From: an uncultured Chitinophagaceae bacterium
GTDB taxonomy: Bacteria; Bacteroidota; Bacteroidia; Chitinophagales; Chitinophagaceae
Assembly: GCA_936908745.1 (NCBI GenBank)
Contig: CAKZFX010000011.1
Location: 62,001 to 126,000 of the forward strand
Direction: 5' to 3'
DNA length: 64,000 nucleotides
Part shown: positions 52,198 through 60,664 of the stretch, one piece after another
Position numbering within the stretch: position 1 is the first letter of the stretch
Layout of the letters: the number at the start of each line of letters is the position of its first letter
Position numbers and translations under genes: made by a program
Notes under the pieces: model-generated
The model's database searches: none
What the model was told of the DNA's origin: nothing
What the model saw: only the letters and a program-made list of their open reading frames with translations

Positions 52198-52470
52198 TTA
52201 TTTACCTGTTGGCTTATGGTGAGTGATTTTTGCTTTAGAAAGCATGGTACCTATTTTCATCAGGTGGGTCATTGTAAGAAAACGTTCTTTATAGCTTCTT
52301 TGCAAAGCTTGTAATAATTGGTCATTTTCAGCCTTTTCATAGAAAGCATCCGGCTCGCTAAGGAAGTTTTGATACAATTCCTCCTGCTCCTCATTGTTCA
52401 TATCGGCGTAGTCCTTCGGCATGTTTTCTTTGTTATTAATAAGAATGACCTGCTGCTCAAAATACAGCAT
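52198..52470 (-). CDS. Small acidic protein paired with the nucleotidyltransferase
   Basis: 90 residues; an internal ATG at 52422 (MPKDYADMNNEEQEE) is an alternative start. Helical, acidic N-terminal half with a basic C-terminus (KAKITHHKPTGK), no recognised domain. A TAAATTTG promoter-like box (52479-52486) lies just upstream, so the pair is its own transcription unit. Antitoxin-like in size and position; that is inference only. Confidence 0.6.
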   Translation of the reverse strand: MLYFEQQVILINNKENMPKDYADMNNEEQEELYQNFLSEPDAFYEKAENDQLLQALQRSYKERFLTMTHLMKIGTMLSKAKITHHKPTGK

Positions 52471-52478
52471 TCCCTACT

Positions 52479-52486
52479 CAAATTTA
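52479..52486 (-). promoter_or_regulatory. Putative -7 element of the nucleotidyltransferase pair
   Basis: TAAATTTG on the minus strand matches TAnnTTTG, 8 nt upstream of the small-protein ATG at 52470. Confidence 0.4.
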
Positions 52487-52504
52487 CTAATTTTTTTAGA
52501 GATT

Positions 52505-54301
52505 TTAAAGCCCCGGTTCCGTCTTTTCAAACTGCATTTCATAGAGCTGTGCGTAGAAACCACCCTGTTTCAACAGTTCCTGGTGGGTTCCCATTTCCTT
52601 GATCTCGCCTTTATCCATCACGATGATCTTGCTGGCCTTGCGGATGGTGGATAAGCGGTGGGCGATAACGATAGAAGTCCTTCCTTTTATTAAGGTATCA
52701 ATCGCATGCTGGATCAGGCGTTCGCTTTCGGTATCAACAGACGATGTGGCTTCATCCAGAATAAGAATAGAAGGATTGTAAAGCATGGCACGGATAAAGG
52801 ACAACAATTGCCGCTGTCCCAATGAAAGCGTCGCACCCCTTTCCATTACATTATAATCATAGCCACCGGGCAATTGCATGATAAAGTCGTGCATATCGAT
52901 CAGTTTGGCCGCTTCTATTACTTTTTCTTTCGGAATATCAGGATTGCGCAGCGTGATATTATCCATTACCGAACCGGAGAAAAGAAACACATCCTGCAAT
53001 ACCACGCCGATACTTTTGCGCAGGCTGTCCAGGTCGTACTGCTCTATGTTCACATCATCCACACGGATAGCGCCTTTCTGGATATGATACAGCCGGTTGA
53101 GCAAACTGATAATTGTCGTTTTGCCGCTACCGGTATGCCCAACGATCGCAATCGTTTCGCCGGGCTCTGCGGTAAAGCTTACTTCTTTTAATACATACTT
53201 ATCAGGTGTATATGCAAACCAAACACGGTCCAGTTCAATTTTTCCTTTCAACTGACCTGCTGGTTTATAAGCATGTTCATTGGATTCTGGAATAAAATCA
53301 TCATTGTCCAGCACTTTAAATACCCGTTCGCTGGCGATGATACCCATTTGCAATACGTTGAATTTATCAGCGATCACACGCAACGGGCGAAACAGCAAGT
53401 TCATACAGAGAATAAAAGAGATCACCGTTCCCTGCTGGCTTTCCTGCAATTGCAGGGCTTCTTTAGATGTCCACCAAACGATCAAACCGATTGACAAGGC
53501 CAGCACGATCTCTACGATCGGGAAAAAAACAGAGTAGGCAAAGATGGCTTTGATATTGGCGTCCTTATGTTCGGTATTGATCTTCTTGAATTTTTCAAAC
53601 TCTCTTTTCTCTGATGCAAAAGCCTGCACCAATGACATACCGGTCAGGTGTTCCTGCACAAATGCATTCAGGCTTGCCACTGCATTGCGCACACTAAAGA
53701 AAGATTTGTTGATGCTTTCTTTAAAATAATAAGTAGCGATGATAATAATCGGAAAAGGGATCAATGCGATCAGGGTAAGCTGCCAATCGGTACTGAACAT
53801 ATAAACCAATACACAAACGATGGAAAGCAGGTCGGCTATAATTGGCACCAAGCCATCCGAGAAAATATCGTTAATGGATTCGATGTCGTTGATGGTCCTT
53901 GTCGTCAGCGTACCAATCGGTGTTTTATCAAATTGCGAAAGATTGAGACCCAGTATTTTTTTATAAACGGCTACACGTAAATCCCTCACTACAGATTGTC
54001 CCAGCCATGCGGTGATAAAGCTGAATAAGAAACGAAATGCTGTCTCCACCAGCAACAAACCAATTTGCAATAAGGTAATGGTGACCACCATTGTGGCTGC
54101 TGATTTGAGAACGGCTGCATTAGCGATATAATCATTCACCGTTTTCTGTATCAGCATCGGCCTGATCGGCGTGATAACAGCCAACAGGATCGCCAGCACG
54201 ACTGACAGGTAAAATCGCTTGCGGTACGGTGCGGCATATTGAAATACTCTCCGCAACTGTGTGATGTCAAAAAATTTCTTCTTCGTTGTAGCCAATACCA
54301 A
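52505..54301 (-). CDS. MsbA-like ABC exporter (fused permease and ATPase)
   Basis: 598 residues. A six-helix transmembrane domain (~35-330, with IAHRLSTI-type coupling motifs further on) precedes the ATPase domain: Walker A GHTGSGKTT, signature LSLGQRQLLSFIRA, Walker B ILILDEATSSVD. It is a half-transporter of the multidrug/lipid A (MsbA) family. No ATG start exists for the conserved N-terminus: the first start is TTG at 54301 (with a second TTG at 54295), and an in-frame stop lies just upstream. A TAGCTTTG box at 54317-54324 supports this start. Confidence 0.93.
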   Translation of the reverse strand: MVLATTKKKFFDITQLRRVFQYAAPYRKRFYLSVVLAILLAVITPIRPMLIQKTVNDYIANAAVLKSAATMVVTITLLQIGLLLVETAFRFLFSFITAWLGQSVVRDLRVAVYKKILGLNLSQFDKTPIGTLTTRTINDIESINDIFSDGLVPIIADLLSIVCVLVYMFSTDWQLTLIALIPFPIIIIATYYFKESINKSFFSVRNAVASLNAFVQEHLTGMSLVQAFASEKREFEKFKKINTEHKDANIKAIFAYSVFFPIVEIVLALSIGLIVWWTSKEALQLQESQQGTVISFILCMNLLFRPLRVIADKFNVLQMGIIASERVFKVLDNDDFIPESNEHAYKPAGQLKGKIELDRVWFAYTPDKYVLKEVSFTAEPGETIAIVGHTGSGKTTIISLLNRLYHIQKGAIRVDDVNIEQYDLDSLRKSIGVVLQDVFLFSGSVMDNITLRNPDIPKEKVIEAAKLIDMHDFIMQLPGGYDYNVMERGATLSLGQRQLLSFIRAMLYNPSILILDEATSSVDTESERLIQHAIDTLIKGRTSIVIAHRLSTIRKASKIIVMDKGEIKEMGTHQELLKQGGFYAQLYEMQFEKTEPGL

Positions 54302-54316
54302 AAGTTATGAAAGATG

Positions 54317-54324
54317 CAAAGCTA
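54317..54324 (-). promoter_or_regulatory. Putative -7 element of the MsbA-like gene
   Basis: TAGCTTTG on the minus strand matches TAnnTTTG, 15 nt upstream of the TTG start at 54301. Confidence 0.45.
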
Positions 54325-54366
54325 TGTGATAAACAACAACGGGAATAGAAAAGATGTTGAATGGGA

Positions 54367-56613
54367 TCAGAATGCTTTTTGCTCTTCTGTTTCTTCTTCG
54401 CCCATAGCGATTTTATAGGCTTTAATGAACAATGCGCCGAGGTTTTTGTAGGGCGGGATATAGTCTTCAAATCCTTCCACGGTCACCATTTTTTCCAACT
54501 CCTTCCAGAAAGGGATCCAGTCGATATTATTACCATTGCGTACTTTTTCGGTCAGCAACTGGAAAAAAGGTGTATTGATCCTGTATTTACCAATTTGTTT
54601 GGAAGCAATGATATGTGCATCCGGTGCTTTTGCCAGCACATCATGTATCAGGTGGTAACCACCGCAGGAACCAAGGAACACGATTTTTGAACTGGCAAAC
54701 ATTTGTGCAATCGTATAGGGCGCATAGTAACTATGTCCCCTGTGTATCGTGATCGTTGGATAGAATTTATTTTTCTCGAGGTAATCGCCTAAGGCCTCCT
54801 GTGCTTTTTCATCTTCGCCTGTTTCTTCCGGCAATGGACGGTTAGCAAAAATAGTTACTGCTTTCCCTTTTGTTGAATTGATCGTTATCCATTGCGGATT
54901 GCTGCGATCAATGCGCCAGTTATTAGAGTTAAAAATACCCTGGAACAGGTTGAATACACCCTGCCCGTCTTTATCGCCATAAAAGAATACCTGCATGATC
55001 ACACGACCGCTGTCATTGGCCATGGCTTTAAAAGGCACTTCGTAGACTGGCGGAATACCCAATTCTTTTGTCAGGTCGATATGGTTGGACGAATCGGCAG
55101 AAAGAAACAGCTTGTATAAAATATTATAGATCGCCATGCCCCGCTTGTTGTTTTGCGCAGCATTTCTTTCATAGTTGTTTTTTACGTTCACCATCATTTC
55201 CCTACCCAGCGGCTTGATCGTTTCGGCAATGCTTGCATAAGAATCGGCCACGTCCACACCATCTTCCAACCCTTCGGATTTTTCAAGATTGTTGACAAAG
55301 GCTTTCATCAGGTTGTTGGCGTCCTCCTGCAAAGGGAAAGAACTTAAGAAATTACCCAGTGTATTATAACCTGCCGACATTTTGATAAATCGCCTGTATT
55401 TATCAAACATCAATGTTCGCAGTAAGGAATCACCCCGGTTGCCGATCTTTTTCATCATCAGCGGGTACACGCCATTTACAAAACTGGATGTATAAATTTC
55501 CCCGTCAGATGAAACAGCAAGATAGTAGAGCTCCTGCGCGGTTAATGGCTGAATGATTTTGAAACGTGTTACGTCATCCCGGTCGTGCAGACCATTAATC
55601 GTTGTTACAAACACTTCTTTTGCCTTGCCTTCCAGTTTTCGTGTCAGCGCCCTGAATTCAAATGCTGTGTCTTTATTGATGGCACGTTGCACATAGTCCA
55701 TTTGTGTTTTCACCAGCAGCCGGTAGTATTGGATCGAATCATCTTTGACTGCATCAATCTCTTCGATCGTCATTTTTCCTTTTACAATATTGTCAAGGAA
55801 AGGAAAGTATTGCTGGCCGCTTTTACTTCTCGACATTCTTACCACCGAAGCAATAAACACATCGTCTTTGATGTTGCGGATGATGCCGCCCAGTTTGTTG
55901 CTTGCTTGTGAGTAGTCATATAACTGGCGAGGGTATTTTTTTGCAACAGTTCTTACCAAGCTGTCTGCAAACGTCACATCAGGATTTTCTTTCAATGTTT
56001 GAAAAGTCTGATCGGGAAATTTCTGGCAGTATTTCAATATCACAAAATCCTGGCTGGATTTAAAACCTTTGTTTTTTTCAAACGTGATACGATCTGCTTT
56101 CACCACAGAGTAACCTACTTCATAACTCGTGGTGCTGATAATATCTTCAATGCTCTTACCCGATTTGTCAGCGTTGATACATTTATCGTATGTATTCAGA
56201 ATATCAGGCAGGATAACAGGTCTTATTTTTTTAGCTCTTACATTAGAAGAGAAGAATTTCAGCGTACTTTCCAAACCCCGCAGGTAACGTACTTTGTCCT
56301 GCGTAGAAGTGGTGCTGTCTTTTTCAATATCACATTGCAATTGGTCCACATGGCCTACCAATGCACGGGTAATAAGGAAATTGATTTCTTCGTTAGCCGA
56401 AGGCGCAAATAGATTATCTGTTTTCCCATCCATATTCAGGATGGATTTCTGCTCTTTATCAATATAATCGTGGAAAAGCTCCCGGTTTTTAGGCGGCTTG
56501 CAGGAAGCAGGGTCGGCCTGTGAAAAAGACGTAAAACTCGCTTGTCCTGAACCGATTACGCACAGGCCAAGAAAAAAGCAAATAGTGATAAGGTATTTTG
56601 TCGCTCGCCTCAT
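54367..56613 (-). CDS. Secreted protein with a C-terminal caspase/gingipain-like region, function unknown
   Basis: 748 residues with a signal peptide (MRRATKYLITICFFLGLCVI). The first ~590 residues are mostly helical with no recognised domain. Near the C-terminus a strand TITIHRGHSYY (His624/His627) is followed by KIVFLGSCGGY with Cys650, then HIIASKQIGKYRINTPFFQL. The order beta-strand His, beta-strand Cys, then an I-A-S element is the layout of clan CD peptidases. No T9SS tail is present, so it may stay periplasmic or in the outer membrane. I do not recognise a named family, so this is a candidate novel peptidase rather than an established one. Confidence 0.68.
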   Translation of the reverse strand: MRRATKYLITICFFLGLCVIGSGQASFTSFSQADPASCKPPKNRELFHDYIDKEQKSILNMDGKTDNLFAPSANEEINFLITRALVGHVDQLQCDIEKDSTTSTQDKVRYLRGLESTLKFFSSNVRAKKIRPVILPDILNTYDKCINADKSGKSIEDIISTTSYEVGYSVVKADRITFEKNKGFKSSQDFVILKYCQKFPDQTFQTLKENPDVTFADSLVRTVAKKYPRQLYDYSQASNKLGGIIRNIKDDVFIASVVRMSRSKSGQQYFPFLDNIVKGKMTIEEIDAVKDDSIQYYRLLVKTQMDYVQRAINKDTAFEFRALTRKLEGKAKEVFVTTINGLHDRDDVTRFKIIQPLTAQELYYLAVSSDGEIYTSSFVNGVYPLMMKKIGNRGDSLLRTLMFDKYRRFIKMSAGYNTLGNFLSSFPLQEDANNLMKAFVNNLEKSEGLEDGVDVADSYASIAETIKPLGREMMVNVKNNYERNAAQNNKRGMAIYNILYKLFLSADSSNHIDLTKELGIPPVYEVPFKAMANDSGRVIMQVFFYGDKDGQGVFNLFQGIFNSNNWRIDRSNPQWITINSTKGKAVTIFANRPLPEETGEDEKAQEALGDYLEKNKFYPTITIHRGHSYYAPYTIAQMFASSKIVFLGSCGGYHLIHDVLAKAPDAHIIASKQIGKYRINTPFFQLLTEKVRNGNNIDWIPFWKELEKMVTVEGFEDYIPPYKNLGALFIKAYKIAMGEEETEEQKAF

Positions 56614-56625
56614 AAGAATATACTA

Positions 56626-56633
56626 CAAAGTTA
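56626..56633 (-). promoter_or_regulatory. Putative -7 element of the 748-residue protein gene
   Basis: TAACTTTG on the minus strand matches TAnnTTTG, 12 nt upstream of the ATG at 56613. No convincing TTTG box 20 nt further upstream. Confidence 0.4.
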
Positions 56634-56807
56634 CGATTGATTGCGGAAATCCGGTTTTAAATCGTCTCCATTGATACAGACGATGTTAGATACAAAAAAG
56701 CTGCCTGTAAGCTGTTAAAAAATAGTGCCAGAAACGGCCGCCTATTAACTTATCATTAAGTCTGTATGAACAAGACCCTGAGATTTTACCAAGAATTGTT
56801 TTACGTT

Positions 56808-56815
56808 TAGGTTTG
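56808..56815 (+). promoter_or_regulatory. Putative -7 element of the two-component operon
   Basis: TAGGTTTG matches TAnnTTTG and lies 17 nt upstream of the response regulator ATG at 56833. A near-match TTTT occupies the expected -33 position. Confidence 0.45.
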
Positions 56816-56832
56816 CGAAAAATTTGGCAGCA

Positions 56833-57510
56833 ATGGAAACAAAAGCCCGTAAGGTGCTGATAGCTGATGACGAACCGGACATCCTTGAAATATTGAAATA
56901 CAATCTTTCAAACGAAGGATACGAGGTGGTGACCGCCAAAGATGGCGACGAAGCCCTTGAAAAAGCCCGCCGCAACCAACCTGACCTGGTGGTACTGGAC
57001 GTAATGATGCCGAAAAAAACCGGCGTTGAAGTCTGCCAGTTACTCCGGGCGCAACCCGCTTTCAAAGAAACCCTGATCATTTTCCTGACAGCCGTAAATG
57101 ACGAAGGCACACAGATCAAAGGACTGGAAACCGGCGCTGACGATTATGTAAGTAAACCTGTCAGCCCTAAAGTTTTCCTGAGCCGTGTCAACGCACTGTT
57201 TCGCAGGCTGAACAAAACTGAGGCGAAAATCCTCACAATTGATAATCTCACCATCGACCCCGAACGTTTTATCGTACAGGTAGACGGCAATGATATCATC
57301 TTAGCTAAAAAGGAATTTGAACTCTTGTACCTGCTCGCTTTGAAACCCGGCCGTGTGTTTCTTCGCAATGAAATTTTGAACCAGGTCTGGGGCAATGATG
57401 TGATTGTAGGCGACCGCACCATTGATGTGCATATCCGCAAGATCCGGCAGAAGCTCGGTGTGGATTGCATCACTACGGTAAAAGGCGTGGGTTACAAGTT
57501 TGAATTATAA
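56833..57510 (+). CDS. OmpR/PhoB-family response regulator
   Basis: 225 residues from the ATG at 56833; a TTG at 56824 would add three residues. Receiver domain: acidic pocket DDEPD, phospho-acceptor Asp in VVLDVMMPKKTG, Thr in FLTAVND and Lys in VSKPVSP. C-terminal winged-helix with RTIDVHIRKIRQKLG and KGVGYKFEL of the OmpR/PhoB class. It forms a two-component system with the following kinase gene, 79 bp downstream. Signal unknown; phosphate sensing is only suggested by the PhoB/PhoR resemblance. Confidence 0.92.
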   Translation: METKARKVLIADDEPDILEILKYNLSNEGYEVVTAKDGDEALEKARRNQPDLVVLDVMMPKKTGVEVCQLLRAQPAFKETLIIFLTAVNDEGTQIKGLETGADDYVSKPVSPKVFLSRVNALFRRLNKTEAKILTIDNLTIDPERFIVQVDGNDIILAKKEFELLYLLALKPGRVFLRNEILNQVWGNDVIVGDRTIDVHIRKIRQKLGVDCITTVKGVGYKFEL

Positions 57511-57589
57511 TTCAACGAGGGGTTTCGCTGTTCATGGGCCAATGGCTCGTATTTTCCTGTAATTCTATTCAGCTAACTTTGAGCAGCAA

Positions 57590-58642
57590 ATGAATCTCAC
57601 TACTAAGAATATATCTCCCCGGCAGCTTTCTTTTTTTACCGCATTGATATTATCGGTGCCTATCAGTATTCTTATCGGCCTGATCGAACGGAATTGGCTA
57701 TGGGCAGCGGGTTCTTTTGTCGTGATACTCGGCGGCAGTTATTTATTGATCGCTGCGGTGCTGGAGCGTTTTATTTACCGCAAGATCAAACTCGTTTATA
57801 AATTCATTTACCAGACAAAGGCCACCAAGCGGGAAGAAACGTATTATAAGTTCATTTTACCCAAGAAAAGCATTGACGAAGTAAGGGAAGATGTGGAATC
57901 ATGGGCGGAGCAAAGTAAACGGGAGATCGAATTGCTGAAACACAATGAGCAATTCCGTAAAGAGTTTTTGCAAAATCTTTCGCATGAGTTTAAAACGCCG
58001 GTGTTTGCCATCCAGGGTTATGTTGACACTTTGTTGGGCGGCGCTATGGAAAACCCGGAGATCAATACCAAGTTTTTGCAAAAGACGGCGAAGAATGTGG
58101 AACGCCTCACGAACCTGTTAAATGATCTTGATGAAATTTCCAGCCTGGAAAGAGGTGAACTGGTTTTATACAAACAGAATTTTATTATACAGGAACTCGT
58201 GCGTGAAGTATTTGAAAGCCTTTCCATCATGGCCGTGGAAAAGAATATACAGCTAAGTATCAAGAAAGGATGTGAGTCACCGTTGACCGTTCATGCAGAT
58301 AAAGAAAAGATCAGGCAGGTGCTGATTAACCTTGTTGAAAATTCTATTAAGTACGGCAAACAGAATGGCAATATCGTTGCCAGCATGTATAATACAGACG
58401 GCCGTCATGTGCTTATTGAGATCAGTGACGACGGCATTGGAATCAATGAAAAACACCTTGCCCGTGTGTTTGAACGTTTCTATCGTACCGAAACCGGCCG
58501 CAGCATTGATGTAACCGGCAGCGGCCTGGGTCTCGCTATTTGCAAACATATTATTGAAGCACATGGACAAGCCATTCATGTGCGCAGTACCGAAGATATC
58601 GGCACCACGATCGGTTTTACATTGGATGCCAGAAAGGATTAA
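57590..58642 (+). CDS. Sensor histidine kinase (PhoR-like)
   Basis: 350 residues. Two N-terminal transmembrane helices (~15-35 and ~38-60) and no large periplasmic sensor. The H box (FLQNLSHEFKTPVFAIQGY), N box (LINLVENSIKYGK), G1 (DDGIGINEKHL), F (FERFYR) and G2 (GSGLGLAICKHII) motifs are all present. It should phosphorylate the upstream response regulator. The stimulus may be membrane-derived because a periplasmic domain is missing. Confidence 0.92.
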   Translation: MNLTTKNISPRQLSFFTALILSVPISILIGLIERNWLWAAGSFVVILGGSYLLIAAVLERFIYRKIKLVYKFIYQTKATKREETYYKFILPKKSIDEVREDVESWAEQSKREIELLKHNEQFRKEFLQNLSHEFKTPVFAIQGYVDTLLGGAMENPEINTKFLQKTAKNVERLTNLLNDLDEISSLERGELVLYKQNFIIQELVREVFESLSIMAVEKNIQLSIKKGCESPLTVHADKEKIRQVLINLVENSIKYGKQNGNIVASMYNTDGRHVLIEISDDGIGINEKHLARVFERFYRTETGRSIDVTGSGLGLAICKHIIEAHGQAIHVRSTEDIGTTIGFTLDARKD

Positions 58643-58772
58643 GCGTCATACCTGCATGGATACACATCATCCTCCTCCCTGTTAATATTCCCTTTACAAT
58701 CTTCTTACATCCTCTTAACCTGCCGGCAACAACCAGTTTACAATTAAGCATGAGTTTTAATAAACCGCACTC

Positions 58773-59612
58773 ATGCAAAAGCGATCCATTGATGTTGTAG
58801 TTATTTCTGACCTGCATTTAGGTACTTACGGGAGCCGTGCCTGCGAAGTGCTTACCTATCTCAAAAGCATTTCACCACAGATGCTGGTATTGAACGGCGA
58901 TATTATTGACGTATGGCAGTTCAGTAAGCATTATTTCCCGGCGGCACATATGGCTGTACTAAAAGAGATCTTTCAATTGCTCTCCTCTGGCACAAGGGTT
59001 ATTTACATCACCGGCAACCACGATGAAATGCTGCGCCGCTATACCGACCTGCAAATCGGCAATCTTCAATTAGTGGATAAGGCTGTAATAGAAATAGACG
59101 GAAAAATGACATGGTTGTTTCATGGTGACGCTTTTGATAATACAACAAAAGGAGCAGCCAGGTTCTGGGCCAAGATGGGAAGCAATGGCTATGCAGTGTT
59201 GCTGGGCTTCAATCGCCTGATCAATCGTTTTATGAAACTGATCGGAAAAGAACCTGTATCGCTTTCCAGGAAAGTAATGAACAGGGTGAATAAGTCCATT
59301 GTGCGCATAGATGATTTTGAAACGCTGATCGGTGAACTGGCTATTGAGAAAAAGTATGATTACGTGGTATGCGGCCATATCCACCAGCCGCAAAAGAGGG
59401 TGATTGAAACAGGGAAAGGAAAAGTAACCTATCTCAATTCAGGTGATTGGGTGGACCATTTAACGGCATTGGAGTATTATAATAAAGAGTGGCATATCTA
59501 TCAATACGATGAAACTGTGATGAAGACAATTAATATCAAGAAAGAAAAAGCAGAGCCGGTTGTTACTACCGACGAAATCTCTTTTTATCTCCATTCATTA
59601 GCTATAAAGTAA
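58773..59612 (+). CDS. Metallophosphoesterase (LpxH/UDP-2,3-diacylglucosamine hydrolase-like)
   Basis: 279 residues. Metal motifs in order: SDLHLG (~12), LNGDIIDVW (~42), ITGNHDE (~76), FHGDAFD (~117) and GHIHQP (~208). The overall pattern and length match LpxH-like UDP-2,3-diacylglucosamine diphosphatase, which makes lipid X for lipid A. It starts 4 bp before the next gene, so the two are co-transcribed; the pairing with a glycosyltransferase supports an envelope-lipid role. Confidence 0.85.
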   Translation: MQKRSIDVVVISDLHLGTYGSRACEVLTYLKSISPQMLVLNGDIIDVWQFSKHYFPAAHMAVLKEIFQLLSSGTRVIYITGNHDEMLRRYTDLQIGNLQLVDKAVIEIDGKMTWLFHGDAFDNTTKGAARFWAKMGSNGYAVLLGFNRLINRFMKLIGKEPVSLSRKVMNRVNKSIVRIDDFETLIGELAIEKKYDYVVCGHIHQPQKRVIETGKGKVTYLNSGDWVDHLTALEYYNKEWHIYQYDETVMKTINIKKEKAEPVVTTDEISFYLHSLAIK

Positions 59613-59616
59613 TTGT

Positions 59617-60648
59617 ATGAAAATTTTTTATGCCGTACAGGCCACAGGTAATAGACATATCAGCAGGGCGATGGAACTGTTGCCGTACCTGAAACAGTAT
59701 GGGAAGGTGGATATTTTTTTAAGTGGCGACAACAGTCATTTGGAGTTGGATGCACCTGTAAAGTACCGTAGCAAAGGCATCAGCCTGTTTTATAATTGCA
59801 AAGGCGGTTTGGATTACTGGCAAACGATGAAACAGCTACGTCCCTTCGCTTTGTGGGAAGAGATAAGAGACCTTCCGGTTGAAAAGTATGATCTCGTGCT
59901 GAACGATTTTGATTTTATTACTTCCACAGCCTGCCTGCGCAAGAAAGTGCCTTCCGTTCATTTTGGACACCAGGCCAGCTTTCAATCGGCACATACACCA
60001 AGACCATCTAAGAAAAGCCTGCATGGAGAATGGCTGCTGAAGAATTATGTAAAAGCCACGCATCATGTGGGTTTGCATTTTCAATCTTATGATGATTCTA
60101 TTTTCCCGGCTATTGTAAAGAAAGATATCCTTGCTGCCGAACCTGTTGACCTTGGCCACGTCACCGTTTATCTTTCTTCGTATTGCGAAGACCAGTTGAT
60201 CCGTATCTTCAGCGCCTTCAGTGATGTTTCGTTTCATATTTTTTCAAGGCAAACAAAAACGATGCGCCGCGAAAAGAATATCATTTTTTTTCCTGTAAGT
60301 AAAAGCTTGTTTAACCGGAGTTTTATCACCTGCTCCGGTATCATTACCGGTGGTGGCTTTGAAACACCGGCCGAAGCCTTGCAAATGGGCAAGCGATTAA
60401 TGGTGATACCGATCAAAGGACAGTATGAGCAACAGTGTAATGCCGCTGCGCTGCGTCAATTAGGCATCCGCACACTTAAAGTAATTGATGAACAGTTTCC
60501 AGTTCAGTTTGCCAACTGGATGAGTACAAAACCGATCGAAGGAATGGATTTCAGCCAGTCTATTTCTCAATCGCTTGCTCATATTTTTTCTCTTGAAAGA
60601 AAAACAGCAATGGATTTACCGTTGCCGAAAATGCAATTGAATTATTGA
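59617..60648 (+). CDS. Glycosyltransferase, GT1/GT28-like
   Basis: 343 residues with the two-lobed Rossmann start MKIFYAVQATGNRHISRAME and the donor-binding loop GIITGGGFETPAEALQMGKR near the C-terminus. It resembles uncharacterised glycosyltransferases of the Glyco_trans_1_3 type in Bacteroidota. The acceptor is unknown. The 4-bp gap to the LpxH-like gene suggests both act on the same envelope lipid; that is inference from proximity. Confidence 0.8.
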   Translation: MKIFYAVQATGNRHISRAMELLPYLKQYGKVDIFLSGDNSHLELDAPVKYRSKGISLFYNCKGGLDYWQTMKQLRPFALWEEIRDLPVEKYDLVLNDFDFITSTACLRKKVPSVHFGHQASFQSAHTPRPSKKSLHGEWLLKNYVKATHHVGLHFQSYDDSIFPAIVKKDILAAEPVDLGHVTVYLSSYCEDQLIRIFSAFSDVSFHIFSRQTKTMRREKNIIFFPVSKSLFNRSFITCSGIITGGGFETPAEALQMGKRLMVIPIKGQYEQQCNAAALRQLGIRTLKVIDEQFPVQFANWMSTKPIEGMDFSQSISQSLAHIFSLERKTAMDLPLPKMQLNY

Positions 60649-60664
60649 TCACCACCACTACCTT

